From: Sorangium cellulosum So0157-2
Lineage (GTDB): Bacteria; Myxococcota_A; Polyangia; Polyangiales; Polyangiaceae
Reading direction: 5' to 3'
NCBI RefSeq assembly: GCF_000418325.1
Contig: NC_021658.1
Location: 3,920,001 to 3,984,000, forward strand
Length of the DNA: 64,000 bases
The notes under the pieces are model-generated. The model was not told the origin of the DNA and ran no database searches. It saw only the letters and a list, made by a program, of their open reading frames with translations. Of the stretch, positions 17,277 to 25,391 are shown piece after piece. Within the stretch, counting starts at the first letter, position 1; each line of letters begins with the position of its first letter. The translations under genes and the position numbers were made by a program.

Positions 17277-17814
17277 GGCGCTCGCCGGCCTGAAGGAGAG
17301 GGCCTATCGAGCCTACGAGCGCGGGCGGGCGCGACGGGCGGCCTGGGCGGCGGCCCCGACGCTCGCCGTGGCGCTCGTCGCCGCGCTGATGAGCGACCGC
17401 CCGCTCACCACCGCGATCATCGGCGCGGCGCTCTACGTCGCCGCGGCGCTGCTCTCGTGGCGGGGGCGCGAGCTCGGGCGGGGCGTGCTCCCGGGCGTCG
17501 CGGCGGGGCTCGTGCCCTTCGCGGCGGCGCACGCCGCGCGCGTCTACGGTCACCTCTGCACGCCGGAGGGGTGCGTCTCCATCTGCGTCCCGGCCTGCCT
17601 GGCGGGCGGGGTCGCCGCCGGCGTGCTGCTCTCGCGCGCGCTCCGCCGGTCGGACCGGCTCGGGGCCTCCTGGGCCTCGGCGTGCGGCGTCGCCGCGCTG
17701 ACGGGCGCCCTCGGCTGCGCCTGCGTCGGCTTCGGCGGCGTGGTCGCCCTCGCGGCGGGGCTGCTCACCGGCACGGCGCCGCTCGCGCTCCGCCCCGCGC
17801 GCGGCGGCGCGTGA
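17266..17814 (+). CDS. Membrane protein, candidate anti-sigma partner
   Basis: A 182-residue protein with a short cytoplasmic N-terminus (about 30 residues, Arg-rich) and about five hydrophobic segments. Cysteines cluster in CTPEGCVSICVPACLAG (about 103-119) and CGVAAL...CACVG (about 142-155). The gene overlaps the ECF sigma factor and belongs to the operon begun by the Cys-rich peptide. Position and topology suggest it holds the sigma factor at the membrane, and the cysteines suggest redox or metal control. This is inference; no anti-sigma domain is recognised. Confidence 0.6.
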   Translation: MEPEALAGLKERAYRAYERGRARRAAWAAAPTLAVALVAALMSDRPLTTAIIGAALYVAAALLSWRGRELGRGVLPGVAAGLVPFAAAHAARVYGHLCTPEGCVSICVPACLAGGVAAGVLLSRALRRSDRLGASWASACGVAALTGALGCACVGFGGVVALAAGLLTGTAPLALRPARGGA

Positions 17815-17838
17815 CGGGGTGAAGCGGGGCGCGGGCGA

Positions 17839-19104
17839 TCAGCGGGTCGCCCCGGCGCGTCGCTTCGACCACACGTCGAAGGCCACCGCGGCGAGCAGCA
17901 CCAGGCCCTTGACCAGCATCACCCGCTCGGACGGGGCGCCGATCAGCGACATGCCGTTGTTGATCACGCCCATGATCAGACCGCCGGTGATCGCGCCGGC
18001 CACCTTGCCGACGCCGCCCTGCACGGCGGCGCCTCCGATGAAGGCCGCGGCGATCGCGTCCAGCTCGAAGTTGATCCCCGCGGTCGGGCCCGCCTGGTTC
18101 AGCCGGCCGGCGAAGATGATCCCCGCGACCGCGGCGAGCACGCCCATGTTCACGAAGATCCAGAAGGTGACCCAACTGACCTTGATCCCGGACAGCATCG
18201 CGGCGTGCACGTTGCCGCCCACCGCGTAGATGTGGCGGCCGAAGATCGTCCGGTTGGTCATCAGCGTGTAGCCCAGCGCAAGGGCGGTCAGCAGGATCAG
18301 CACCCACGGCAGGTTCTTGAACCGGGCCAGCTGCACGAGGACGAACAGCACCACGGCCGACGCGGCGGCGAGCTTCGCGACGAGCACCGGCAGCGCATCC
18401 ACTTGCTGCTTGTAGCGGAGCCGGGCGGCCCGGGCGCGCCACTGGGTGGCCACGATGCCGGCGACGCTGGCCACCCCGACGAGCAGCGTGACCACGTCGG
18501 CCCCGCCGAGCGCCCCGAGGCGAACGTTGCCCAGGTACCCCTCGGTGAAGCCGTTGGCCAGCGTGCGCACCTCGTCCGGGAACGGGCCGATGCCCTGGTT
18601 GCCCAGGATCGTGAGGGTCACGGCGCGGAACAGGAGCATGCCGGCGAGCGTCACGATGAACGCCGGGATGCGGAAGTAGGCGACCCAGAAGCCCTGCCAG
18701 GCGCCGATCAGGGCGCCCACGACGACGGTGATGCCGGCCGCCAGCGGCCAGGGCACGTGGTTCTCGACCATCAGCACGGCCGCGACCGCGCCGGTCGCCG
18801 CCACGACCGACCCGGCCGACAGGTCGACGTGGCCGGCGATGATGATCAAGATCATCCCGATGGCCAGAATCAGGATGTACGAGTTCTGGACCATGATGTT
18901 CGAGATGTTCTGGGGCGCCAGCAGCTGACCGCCGGTCAGGCCCGTGAACAGCGCGACGATCAGCGCGAAGGCGACGTAGATGCCGCTCTGCCGCAGGTTG
19001 ATCGAGAACCGGTGGCTCAGCGGCCGCTCGGGAGGTGACTGCATGTCGGCGGGCAGGGCCTTGCTGGTGGGGGCCGTGCTGCCGGTGGGCGCGACGCTGG
19101 CCAT
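17839..19104 (-). CDS. Sugar ABC transporter permease (XylH/MmsB type)
   Basis: A 421-residue inner-membrane permease of the ribose/xylose (BPD_transp_2) family with roughly ten hydrophobic segments and the conserved HVDLSAGSVVA and GVISG-like (AGRLNQAGPTAGINFELDAIAA) stretches. It is the last gene of the transporter operon, starting seven bases after the ATPase stop. With the ATPase and binding protein it would import a pentose or related monosaccharide. The operon promoter at 22077-22105 carries the lac-like operator shared with the GH43 genes. Confidence 0.85.
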   Translation of the reverse strand: MASVAPTGSTAPTSKALPADMQSPPERPLSHRFSINLRQSGIYVAFALIVALFTGLTGGQLLAPQNISNIMVQNSYILILAIGMILIIIAGHVDLSAGSVVAATGAVAAVLMVENHVPWPLAAGITVVVGALIGAWQGFWVAYFRIPAFIVTLAGMLLFRAVTLTILGNQGIGPFPDEVRTLANGFTEGYLGNVRLGALGGADVVTLLVGVASVAGIVATQWRARAARLRYKQQVDALPVLVAKLAAASAVVLFVLVQLARFKNLPWVLILLTALALGYTLMTNRTIFGRHIYAVGGNVHAAMLSGIKVSWVTFWIFVNMGVLAAVAGIIFAGRLNQAGPTAGINFELDAIAAAFIGGAAVQGGVGKVAGAITGGLIMGVINNGMSLIGAPSERVMLVKGLVLLAAVAFDVWSKRRAGATR

Positions 19105-19111
19105 CTCGCCG

Positions 19112-20644
19112 CTACTCCTTTGCCTTGGTCATGTATTGCATCAGCCGTTCCGGGGTGGCGTCGGCGCGGGCGAGCTGACCGGTGATCCGTCCGGCCGACA
19201 TGGCGTAGATCCGGTCGCAGATGCCGAGCAGCTCGGGCAGCTCCGACGAGATGACCAGGATCGCCTTGCCCTGGTCGGCGAGCGCGTTGATGAACGTGTA
19301 GATCTCGTATTTGGCGCCGACGTCGATGCCGCGGGTGGGCTCGTCCAGGATCAGCACGTCGGGGTCCGCGAACATCCACTTGGCCAGGACGACCTTCTGC
19401 TGGTTGCCGCCGCTCAGCGTGCCTGTGACCGTGAGCACGCTGGGGGCCTTGATGTTCAGCCGCTTGCGGTAGTCGTCGGCGACGCGGTACTCCTCGTTGT
19501 CGTCGACCCAGCCGAGCTCGGCGAGCCTCCGCAGGGCGGCCGCCGAGACGTTGCGCTTGATGTCCTCGATCAGGTTCAGGCCATAGGCCTTCCGGTCCTC
19601 GGTCGCGTACGCGATGCCCTGGTCGATCGCGTCGCTCACCGTGCGCAGGCGGATCTCGCGGCCGTCCTTGAACATCCGCCCGCCGGCGCGGATGCCGTAG
19701 CTGCCCCCGAACACGCTCATCGCCAGCTCGGTGCGGCCCGCGCCCATCAGGCCGGCCAGCCCGACGATCTCGCCGGCGCGCAGCGTGAGGTTCGCGCCCG
19801 ACACCACCACCCGCCCGTGCCGGATCGGGTCGTGCACGGTCCAGTCCTCGATCCGCAGCACCTCGGGGCCGATCTTGGGCTCGTGCGGCGGGAAGCGGTG
19901 CTCCAGATCCCGGCCGACCATGCCGGCGATGATCCGGTCCTCGGTCACCCGACCGCTCTTCATGTCCAGCGTCTCGACCGTCCGCCCGTCACGCAGGATC
20001 GTCGTCGAATCGGCGATGGCCTCGATCTCGTTCAGCTTGTGGGAGATGATCACGCAGGTGATGCCGTCGTCGCGCAGCCCCCGGATCAGGTCGAGCAGAT
20101 GCGCGGAGTCGTCGTCGTTGAGGGCGGCGGTCGGCTCGTCGAGGATGAGCAGCCGGACCCGCTTCGACAGCGCCTTGGCGATCTCGACCAGCTGCTGCTT
20201 GCCCACGCCGATGTCCATCACGGGCGTCACCGGGTTCTCCGGCAGCCCGACCCGGGCGAGGAGGGCTTCGGCCTCTGCGTTTGTGCGGTTCCAGTCGATC
20301 AGCCCGCGGTGGACCCGCTCGTTGCCGAGGAAGATGTTCTCGGCGATGGACAGGTGGGGGCTCAGCGCGAACTCCTGGTGAATGATCACGATGCCGCGCT
20401 TCTCGCTGTCCCGCACGCCGGAGAACTTGCAGAGCTCGCCGCTGAAGTAGATCTCACCCGCGTACGAGCCGTGCGGGTAGACGCCCGAGAGCACCTTCAT
20501 CAGGGTGGACTTGCCGGCGCCGTTCTCGCCGCAGATCGCGTGGATCTCGCCGCGGCGCACCGACAGGCTGACGTCCTGCAACGCCTTGACACCCGGGAAC
20601 GTCTTGGTGATTCCGTGCATCTCGAGGATCGCGTCGTCGGCCAT
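19112..20644 (-). CDS. Sugar ABC transporter ATP-binding protein (XylG/MmsA type)
   Basis: A 510-residue protein with two ABC domains. The first has Walker A GENGAGKST at about residue 38 and a signature-like GVGKQQLVEIAKAL. The second has a degenerate Walker A (GLAGLMGAGRTELA), signature LSGGNQQKVVLAKWM and Walker B DVLILDEPTRGIDVGAKYEIY, as usual for CUT2 sugar importers. The ATG at 20644 follows AAGGAGG. It is closest to xylose and multiple-monosaccharide transporters. It sits between binding protein and permease, separated from the former by a GC-rich intercistronic segment. Confidence 0.9.
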   Translation of the reverse strand: MADDAILEMHGITKTFPGVKALQDVSLSVRRGEIHAICGENGAGKSTLMKVLSGVYPHGSYAGEIYFSGELCKFSGVRDSEKRGIVIIHQEFALSPHLSIAENIFLGNERVHRGLIDWNRTNAEAEALLARVGLPENPVTPVMDIGVGKQQLVEIAKALSKRVRLLILDEPTAALNDDDSAHLLDLIRGLRDDGITCVIISHKLNEIEAIADSTTILRDGRTVETLDMKSGRVTEDRIIAGMVGRDLEHRFPPHEPKIGPEVLRIEDWTVHDPIRHGRVVVSGANLTLRAGEIVGLAGLMGAGRTELAMSVFGGSYGIRAGGRMFKDGREIRLRTVSDAIDQGIAYATEDRKAYGLNLIEDIKRNVSAAALRRLAELGWVDDNEEYRVADDYRKRLNIKAPSVLTVTGTLSGGNQQKVVLAKWMFADPDVLILDEPTRGIDVGAKYEIYTFINALADQGKAILVISSELPELLGICDRIYAMSAGRITGQLARADATPERLMQYMTKAKE

Positions 20645-20784
20645 CCCGGTCTGCCTCCTTGAGGGGGTCGCGCGCGCGAGCCGGGCGGCGCCGGCCCGGC
20701 CGGCGGTCTCGGGCGGCGCGCCGGCCGGCGTCGCGCGGCGCGATCGCCGCCGGCCGGCCCCGCGCGGCCGGCGCTGCGGCGCGG
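20645..20784 (-). other. GC-rich intercistronic segment with inverted repeats
   Basis: 140 bases between the binding-protein stop and the ATPase start, made almost only of G and C with overlapping inverted repeats such as CGCCGGCCCGGCCGGCG. Such structures after a binding-protein gene often stabilise its mRNA or attenuate downstream expression, giving excess binding protein. The function is inferred. Confidence 0.4.
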
Positions 20785-21909
20785 CTACTTGAGCTCGTCC
20801 TCCTTGTAGTAGCCGCTGTCGATCAGCACCTTCTTGTAGTTGCTCTTGTACACGATGACCGGCTCGAGCAGGTACGACGGCACGACCTTCTTGCCGTTGT
20901 CGTAATCCTTTGTGTTGTTCACCTCGGGCTTGCCGGCCTTGAGCACGGCGTCGGCCATCTTCACGGTGACCTCCGCCAGCTGGCGAGTGTCCTTGAAGAT
21001 GGTGGCGAACTGCTCGCCGGCGATGATCGACTTGACCGACGCCTTCTCGGCGTCCTGCCCGGTGACGATCGGGTACTTCTGGCCGCCGGCGCCGTAGCCG
21101 TTGCTCTTCAGCGCCGACAGGATGCCGATGGACAGCCCGTCGTAGGGCGACAGCACGCCGTCGACCTTCGCGCCGCCGGTGTACGTCGCGGTGAGCAGAT
21201 CCTCCATGCGCTTCTGCGCGGTCGCCGGGTCCCACCGGAGGATGGCCACGGTCTTGAAGTCCTTCTGACCGCTCTTGACGACGAGCGTGCCCTTGTCGAT
21301 GTAGGGCTTGAGCGTGTCCATGGCCCCGTTGAAGAAGAAGGTCGCGTTGTTGTCGTCGGGCGAGCCGGCGAACAGCTCGATGTTGAACGGACCCTGGGCG
21401 GCGCCGTCGGAGCCGTCCTCCTTCTTCAACCCGAGGCCCACGAGGAGCGAAGTGGCCTGCTGCACGCCCACCTTGTAGTTGTCGAAGGTGGCGTAGTAGT
21501 CGACGTTCGGCGAGTTGCGGATGAGCCGGTCGTACGCGATGACCGGGATCTTCTTGTCCGCCGCCTGCTGCAGCTGCGTGGTGATCGCCGTGCCGTCGAT
21601 GGAGGCGACGATGAGCAGCTTGGCATCCTTGGTGATCTGGGTCTCGATCTGGTTGACCTGAGTCGGGATGTCGTTCTCCGCGTACTGCAGGTGGACCTGA
21701 TAGCCCAGCTTCTCCAGCGCCGCCTTGACGTTGTTGCCGTCGGAGATCCACCGCTCCGACGATTTGGTCGGCATGCTGACGCCGACGAGGGCGCTCGCCT
21801 TGGAGCCGGACCCACCCTTGTCGGCCGTCTTCTCGCTGGAGTCGCAGGCGCCCATGCCCGCGGCCAGGGCCATGGCCACCGCGGCGGCGGCAAACCTCGC
21901 AAGCTTCAT
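20785..21909 (-). CDS. Sugar ABC transporter substrate-binding lipoprotein (XylF/ChvE type)
   Basis: A 374-residue exported binding protein. The signal MKLARF plus hydrophobic core ends at a lipobox-like GMGAC (Cys at about 23). The mature part is a type-1 periplasmic binding fold: VGVSMPTKSSERW, LLIVASIDGTAITTQLQ, KIPVIAYDRLIRN and GVLSPYDGLSIGILSALK, typical of xylose and multiple-sugar (ChvE-like) proteins. The ATG at 21909 with AGGAG upstream was preferred over an upstream start at 22002, which lacks a signal peptide. It is the first gene of the transporter operon. The exact sugar is unknown, though a pentose fits the GH43 link. Confidence 0.87.
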   Translation of the reverse strand: MKLARFAAAAVAMALAAGMGACDSSEKTADKGGSGSKASALVGVSMPTKSSERWISDGNNVKAALEKLGYQVHLQYAENDIPTQVNQIETQITKDAKLLIVASIDGTAITTQLQQAADKKIPVIAYDRLIRNSPNVDYYATFDNYKVGVQQATSLLVGLGLKKEDGSDGAAQGPFNIELFAGSPDDNNATFFFNGAMDTLKPYIDKGTLVVKSGQKDFKTVAILRWDPATAQKRMEDLLTATYTGGAKVDGVLSPYDGLSIGILSALKSNGYGAGGQKYPIVTGQDAEKASVKSIIAGEQFATIFKDTRQLAEVTVKMADAVLKAGKPEVNNTKDYDNGKKVVPSYLLEPVIVYKSNYKKVLIDSGYYKEDELK

Positions 21910-22076
21910 CGTCGCTCCTGCTGCAAACGGTGCAGATCCGAGCCGGTCGAACCGGCCAGTGAGGTAAGGAACTCGGCCCATGGCCCGCGTCACGCCGGAC
22001 ATCGCGCGAGCTTCCGCGTCGGTCAGGCATCATCCCGTCACGACCGTGGCGAAGCAAAGATGCCCTTGAGGACCGC

Positions 22077-22105
22077 ATTGTGAGCGTTCACATTTTGCTT
22101 GTCAA
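22077..22105 (-). promoter_or_regulatory. Promoter with lac-like operator for the sugar transporter
   Basis: Minus-strand TTGACA (22105-22100), 17-base spacer and CACAAT (22082-22077), overlapped by TGTGAGCGTTCACA (22079-22092), a 14-bp dyad with one mismatched pair. It is the same arrangement and half-site (TGTGAGCG) as the GH43 promoter at 12741-12769, so one LacI/GalR-type regulator probably controls both. The leader to the ATG at 21909 is about 160 bases. Confidence 0.78.
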
Positions 22106-22165
22106 TTCCAAACGGCCGGTTGCCGGGAGCTGCGCTGGCGGAGAGGCTGCGGTTAGGCTCGGCGC

Positions 22166-22558
22166 ATGCCGGAAGCCGCCCGCAAGCGCCTCGCGCTGGC
22201 CCTCCTCATCGTCGCCGTCGTTCCCGTCGGCCTGGCCGCACGGTTCCACGGCGGTCCGGTCTGGCTGCGCAACAGCGCCGGCGCCGTGCTCTATGAGGTC
22301 GTGTGGATCGCCGCGGCGCAGCTCGTGTGGATCTCCGCCCGCACCCACCGGCTCGCGCTCGCGGTGCTCGCCGCGACGTGCGCGATCGAGCTGCTCCAGC
22401 TGAGCGAGCTGCCGTGGCTCTGGGCCGCGCGCAGCACCACCCCGGGGCGGCTCCTGCTCGGCGCGAACGGCGGGTTCGATCCCGCCGACTTCGCGCTGTA
22501 CGCCGTCGGCTGCGCCCTCGGCCTCGCGCTCTGCCGGCCGCTCCGGGCCGCTGCGTGA
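22166..22558 (+). CDS. DUF2809 family membrane protein
   Basis: A 130-residue inner-membrane protein with four hydrophobic segments (about 8-25, 36-58, 62-82, 108-126) and the family-like pattern RFHGGPVWLRNSAGAVLYEVVW and GANGGFDPADFALYAVGC. The function of DUF2809 is unknown. It stands alone, with the GFA-family gene starting 95 bases downstream on the same strand. Confidence 0.7.
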   Translation: MPEAARKRLALALLIVAVVPVGLAARFHGGPVWLRNSAGAVLYEVVWIAAAQLVWISARTHRLALAVLAATCAIELLQLSELPWLWAARSTTPGRLLLGANGGFDPADFALYAVGCALGLALCRPLRAAA

Positions 22559-22653
22559 CGCGCCGCCGCGCCGCGCCCGCGCGCCGGTTGCGCGGTGCGC
22601 CGGCCGGGGCCAGGCTGGCGAGCGCGAGTTCCAGGAGCAAGGAGGCGACGTCC

Positions 22654-23064
22654 ATGACCGAGGCTCACCACACCGGCGGCTGTCTGTGCGGCGCGATCCG
22701 CTACCGCGCCCGCGGCGCGCCGGCGAGCGTCAACGTTTGCTACTGCAGCCAGTGCCGGCGCCAGACCGGCGCGCCGATGCCGTCGTTCGCCACCTATCCC
22801 GACGAGCAGTTCGAGCTGCTCTCCGGCGCCCCCGCGACCTACCGGTCGTCCAGCTTCGCCGTCCGCCAGTTCTGCGCGACCTGCGGCTCATCGCTCTTCT
22901 GGCGCCGCGACGGGGCGCGGGAGCTCGACATCTTCCTCGGCACGATGGACCGGCCGGGCGACCTTCCGCCGCCGTCGTTCCAGCTCTGGACCGTGCACCG
23001 CGTGCCCTGGCTGCCCGCCATCCCCGGGGCCACCGACTACCGCGGCGCCAAGACCACCACCTAG
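22654..23064 (+). CDS. GFA/CENP-V family zinc protein
   Basis: A 136-residue protein with the GFA fold's zinc-binding cysteines: GGCLCGAIRY (about 9-18), CYCSQCRRQTG (about 30-40) and FCATCGSSLFW (about 75-85). The family is named after glutathione-dependent formaldehyde-activating enzyme, but most members have no proven activity. AAGGAGG lies eight bases before the ATG. No neighbour hints at a substrate. Confidence 0.85.
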   Translation: MTEAHHTGGCLCGAIRYRARGAPASVNVCYCSQCRRQTGAPMPSFATYPDEQFELLSGAPATYRSSSFAVRQFCATCGSSLFWRRDGARELDIFLGTMDRPGDLPPPSFQLWTVHRVPWLPAIPGATDYRGAKTTT

Positions 23065-23154
23065 ATCGGCGCGCCCATCAGCGCGCCAGTCCCGGTAGGA
23101 GGACGCCGGCGCTTCCCGCCGGCGCGCCCGGCGCACCTCGCGGCCGCGCGCCCC

Positions 23155-23556
23155 TCAGGCCCCCTCGGCGGCCTGGCCTCCGTCGGCGGCGCTCTTCGCC
23201 TCCTCCTCGGCGATCTTCGCGCGAACCTCGTCCATGTCGAGCGAGCGCACCTTCTCGATCACCTGATCGAGCGCCGACGCGGGCAGGGAGCCCGCCTCCG
23301 CGAACAGGAGGACCTTCTCGCGGAAGATGAACAGCGTCGGGATCGAGCGGATGCCGAACGCCTGGGCCAGCTCCTGCTGCTCGTCGGTGTTGATCTTCCC
23401 GAACACGATGTCCGCGTGCTTCTCGGACGCCTTCTCGAAGACGGGACCGAAGACCCGGCAGGGGCCGCACCAGGGCGCCCACCAGTCGATGAGGACGATG
23501 TCGTTCGACTCGACCGTCTGCTCGAAGTTCGCCGCGCTGAGCTCTTGGATACTCAT
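23155..23556 (-). CDS. Thioredoxin family protein
   Basis: A 133-residue cytoplasmic thioredoxin with active site WWAPWCGPCR (Cys at about 31 and 34) and the cis-Pro motif GIRSIPTLFIF. The first 105 residues are a complete thioredoxin fold. The remaining 28 form an acidic, Ala-rich tail (MDEVRAKIAEEEAKSAADGG) not usual in small thioredoxins. The ATG at 23556 fits the family start; an upstream start would add 13 unrelated residues. Confidence 0.9.
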   Translation of the reverse strand: MSIQELSAANFEQTVESNDIVLIDWWAPWCGPCRVFGPVFEKASEKHADIVFGKINTDEQQELAQAFGIRSIPTLFIFREKVLLFAEAGSLPASALDQVIEKVRSLDMDEVRAKIAEEEAKSAADGGQAAEGA

Positions 23557-23696
23557 CCGCGGAGCATAGCCCCGAAACCCGCCGGTGTCGCTCAACGGCC
23601 GGCCCTTGACCCCCGCGCCTCTGCTTCCGCGCCGAGCTCTGCCCGCCGCCGTCTCCCGCGGACTCCGTTCCTGCTGACTCCGCTGCTCCGCCCCGC

Positions 23697-24143
23697 TCAG
23701 GGCGCATTGCAGACCATGATCTGCTCGATCGCCTCGACGAGGAGCTGCTCGACCCGGTCGGGCCCGACGTCCGCGGCGCGGGCGAACCGCTCCAGATCGA
23801 ACGGCGTGGGGTTGACCTCGAGGTAGGCGAGGATCTGGAGCGGGTAGCCGGTCCAGCGGATGACGCAGAAGCCGACCACGTTGCGGCTCGCCTTGGCCTC
23901 GCGCAGGCCGAGGGCGAGCTCGATGCTCGGCGTGTCGTGCCCCTCGTCGATCACGAGGCGCGGCGCGTGGCCCGCCTTGCTCAGCTCGGCCGCGAACTCC
24001 TCCATCTGGGGGCGGAGCACCCGCTCGCGCAAGTTATCGAATTCTCTCAGAAAATCGGCCTCCGCCGGCGCGCGCGCCTCCTCGATGCGGCGCGCGTAGC
24101 GGACCGCGAGGCGCTCGATACGAAGCCGGTTGTGCTCTTTCAT
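23697..24143 (-). CDS. Conserved hypothetical protein
   Basis: A 148-residue soluble protein of no family I recognise. The N-terminal half is a charged helix, probably coiled coil (LRIERLAVRYARRIEEARAPAEADFLREFDNLRERV). The second half is mixed alpha/beta (PRLVIDEGHDTPSIELALG, VVGFCVIRWTGYPLQILAYLEV). The ATG at 24143 was chosen because the frame upstream runs into the tandem-repeat element at 24201-24268 and is not protein-like. Codon use is normal for the window. Confidence 0.6.
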   Translation of the reverse strand: MKEHNRLRIERLAVRYARRIEEARAPAEADFLREFDNLRERVLRPQMEEFAAELSKAGHAPRLVIDEGHDTPSIELALGLREAKASRNVVGFCVIRWTGYPLQILAYLEVNPTPFDLERFARAADVGPDRVEQLLVEAIEQIMVCNAP

Positions 24144-24200
24144 AAGCTGCCTAGAGCGACAGAAGGGTTGAAACTGCCTGAAAAGCGCAGAGCTTCGAAT

Positions 24201-24268
24201 CGCCAAGACGCCAAGAGGAGAAAATCCTATCTTGGCGTCTTGGCGTCTTGGCGTCTTGGCGTCTTGCC
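24201..24268. repeat. Tandem/inverted repeat of CTTGGCGT units
   Basis: One 15-base arm CGCCAAGACGCCAAG (24201-24215) faces at least four tandem CTTGGCGT units (24231-24268) across a short AT-richer loop, so the strand can fold into a long hairpin. Reading through it gives NRQDAKTPRRQDAK-type peptides, which appear as spurious proteins in many unrelated genomes. It is probably a dispersed intergenic repeat and not coding. It may also act as a terminator between the flanking genes. Confidence 0.7.
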
Positions 24269-24303
24269 GGTTCATTTCTCGTTCGAGCGACGTGATCGGT
24301 GCT

Positions 24304-24693
24304 CTACGGGGCGAGGACGAGCACTTTGACCTGGCTCGGGACGATGCTGAGCCCCGGCGCGTTGACGGAGTTCTGCATCGTGATGCTCGTCATGCGTGTG
24401 ACGGGCGCGCCGCCGATGAGCACCGTGAACGCCGCGGTGACGTGGCGCGAGGGGCCCATCACCGTGTGCGAGACGACGCCCGTCTCCAGGCCGGCGTTGT
24501 CGCCGTTCGTCAGCGGCACCTGCGTCATCATGTTGTGCGCAGGCGCGCACGTGAGCAGCACGTTGTAGACCGCCGGTACCCCCATCGGCTGCGCCGCCAG
24601 GTTGGGATAAGGCACCGGCAGGTGCGCCGGAGGCGTCAGGCACACGTCCGGCCCCCCGAGGGCCATGCCTCCCATCTGCGAATTCGCGAACAT
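24304..24693 (-). CDS. DUF4150 PAAR-like type VI secretion tip protein
   Basis: A 129-residue protein of the DUF4150/PAAR-like class, which caps the VgrG spike and carries effectors. Visible features are the N-terminal FANSQMGGMALGGPDVCLTPP, the central PAHNMMTQVPLTNGDNAG and GVVSHTVMGPSRHVTAAFTVLIGGAPV. It has only the tip domain, with no C-terminal toxin extension. The ATG is preceded by AGGAGG. It is the last gene of the seven-gene minus-strand operon containing vgrG, 12 bases after the DUF3540 gene. Confidence 0.85.
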   Translation of the reverse strand: MFANSQMGGMALGGPDVCLTPPAHLPVPYPNLAAQPMGVPAVYNVLLTCAPAHNMMTQVPLTNGDNAGLETGVVSHTVMGPSRHVTAAFTVLIGGAPVTRMTSITMQNSVNAPGLSIVPSQVKVLVLAP

Positions 24694-24705
24694 CGGTGCC
24701 TCCTG

Positions 24706-25356
24706 TCAGCCGAGGTGGATCTGCCCACCGTCAATCTTGGTGAGCTCGCCGCTGGAGACGAGCGTCGCCTCCGCCTTGATGTTCACCGCCGCCTTGGCCT
24801 TGACCTCATAGTACTGCGTCCGCACCTGCTCCGACTCGGCGATGAAGCGGTACGCCCGGTCGAGGCGCTGCACCCAGCGGTCCGCGACCGACTCGACCGA
24901 CCGCGCGACCGTCTTCACCCGGCGCACCTGCGCGACGAGCTGCTCGCCGACGTAGGTCAGCGCCCCGAGGGCGAGCGAGCCCTCGTCGGCGGCGACCCGC
25001 ACCTTGCCCGCGGCCACGGCCGCCTCGGCCGGCGTGACGATGCTCACGCCCTCCGCCGCGGTGACCGTGAACCGCCCGCCCGGGGTGCTCACCTGCAGAT
25101 CCCCCTCGGCCACGAGGCGCGTCGGCGCCTCGCGCTCGCGGTCGAGCACGGCGAGCACGTGGCACCCCCCGTCGTGCAGCGCGACGAGGACGCGATCGCC
25201 GAGCTCCGGCTCGACGAGGCAGCTCACCGCGCGCTTCGCCGCGTAGTCGCCCGACCCGACGCGCACCTGGAAGGTCCGGCCCATCGCCCCGATGACCGCG
25301 CCGACCTCCTGGGTCGCGAGGGTCTCCATCCGTTGTCTCGCCAGATTGTCTCGCAT
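24706..25356 (-). CDS. DUF3540 type VI secretion-associated protein
   Basis: A 216-residue protein resembling DUF3540: an OB-like N-terminus (GAVIGAMGRTFQVRVGSGDYAAKRAVSCLVEPELGDRVLV), a beta-helical middle (EGDLQVSTPGGRFTVTAAEGVSIVTPAEAA) like the gp5/VgrG needle, and a C-terminal helix with RAYRFIAESEQVRTQYYEVKAKAAVNIKAEATLVSSGELTKIDGGQIHLG-type repeats. It probably assembles at or near the spike. Met1 at 25356 is assumed; Met10 is also possible. It sits between the pentapeptide gene and the PAAR-like gene. Confidence 0.8.
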   Translation of the reverse strand: MRDNLARQRMETLATQEVGAVIGAMGRTFQVRVGSGDYAAKRAVSCLVEPELGDRVLVALHDGGCHVLAVLDREREAPTRLVAEGDLQVSTPGGRFTVTAAEGVSIVTPAEAAVAAGKVRVAADEGSLALGALTYVGEQLVAQVRRVKTVARSVESVADRWVQRLDRAYRFIAESEQVRTQYYEVKAKAAVNIKAEATLVSSGELTKIDGGQIHLG

Positions 25357-25391
25357 CGTCTGTCTCCCGCTGTCGATAAAGGAGGATCCCC

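Noticed and set aside
18205..22083. Long plus-strand frames opposite the sugar transporter genes
   Set aside because: The minus strand holds complete ABC transporter genes with ribosome sites and motifs; the plus frames have none.
24190..24215. tRNA-like TTCGAATC sequence
   Set aside because: No acceptor stem, D arm or anticodon arm can be formed around it; it belongs to the repeat hairpin.
24144..24275. N-terminal extension MNRQDAKTPRRQDAK of the gene at 23697
   Set aside because: The extension is the translated tandem repeat; the downstream ATG at 24143 starts a normal-looking protein.
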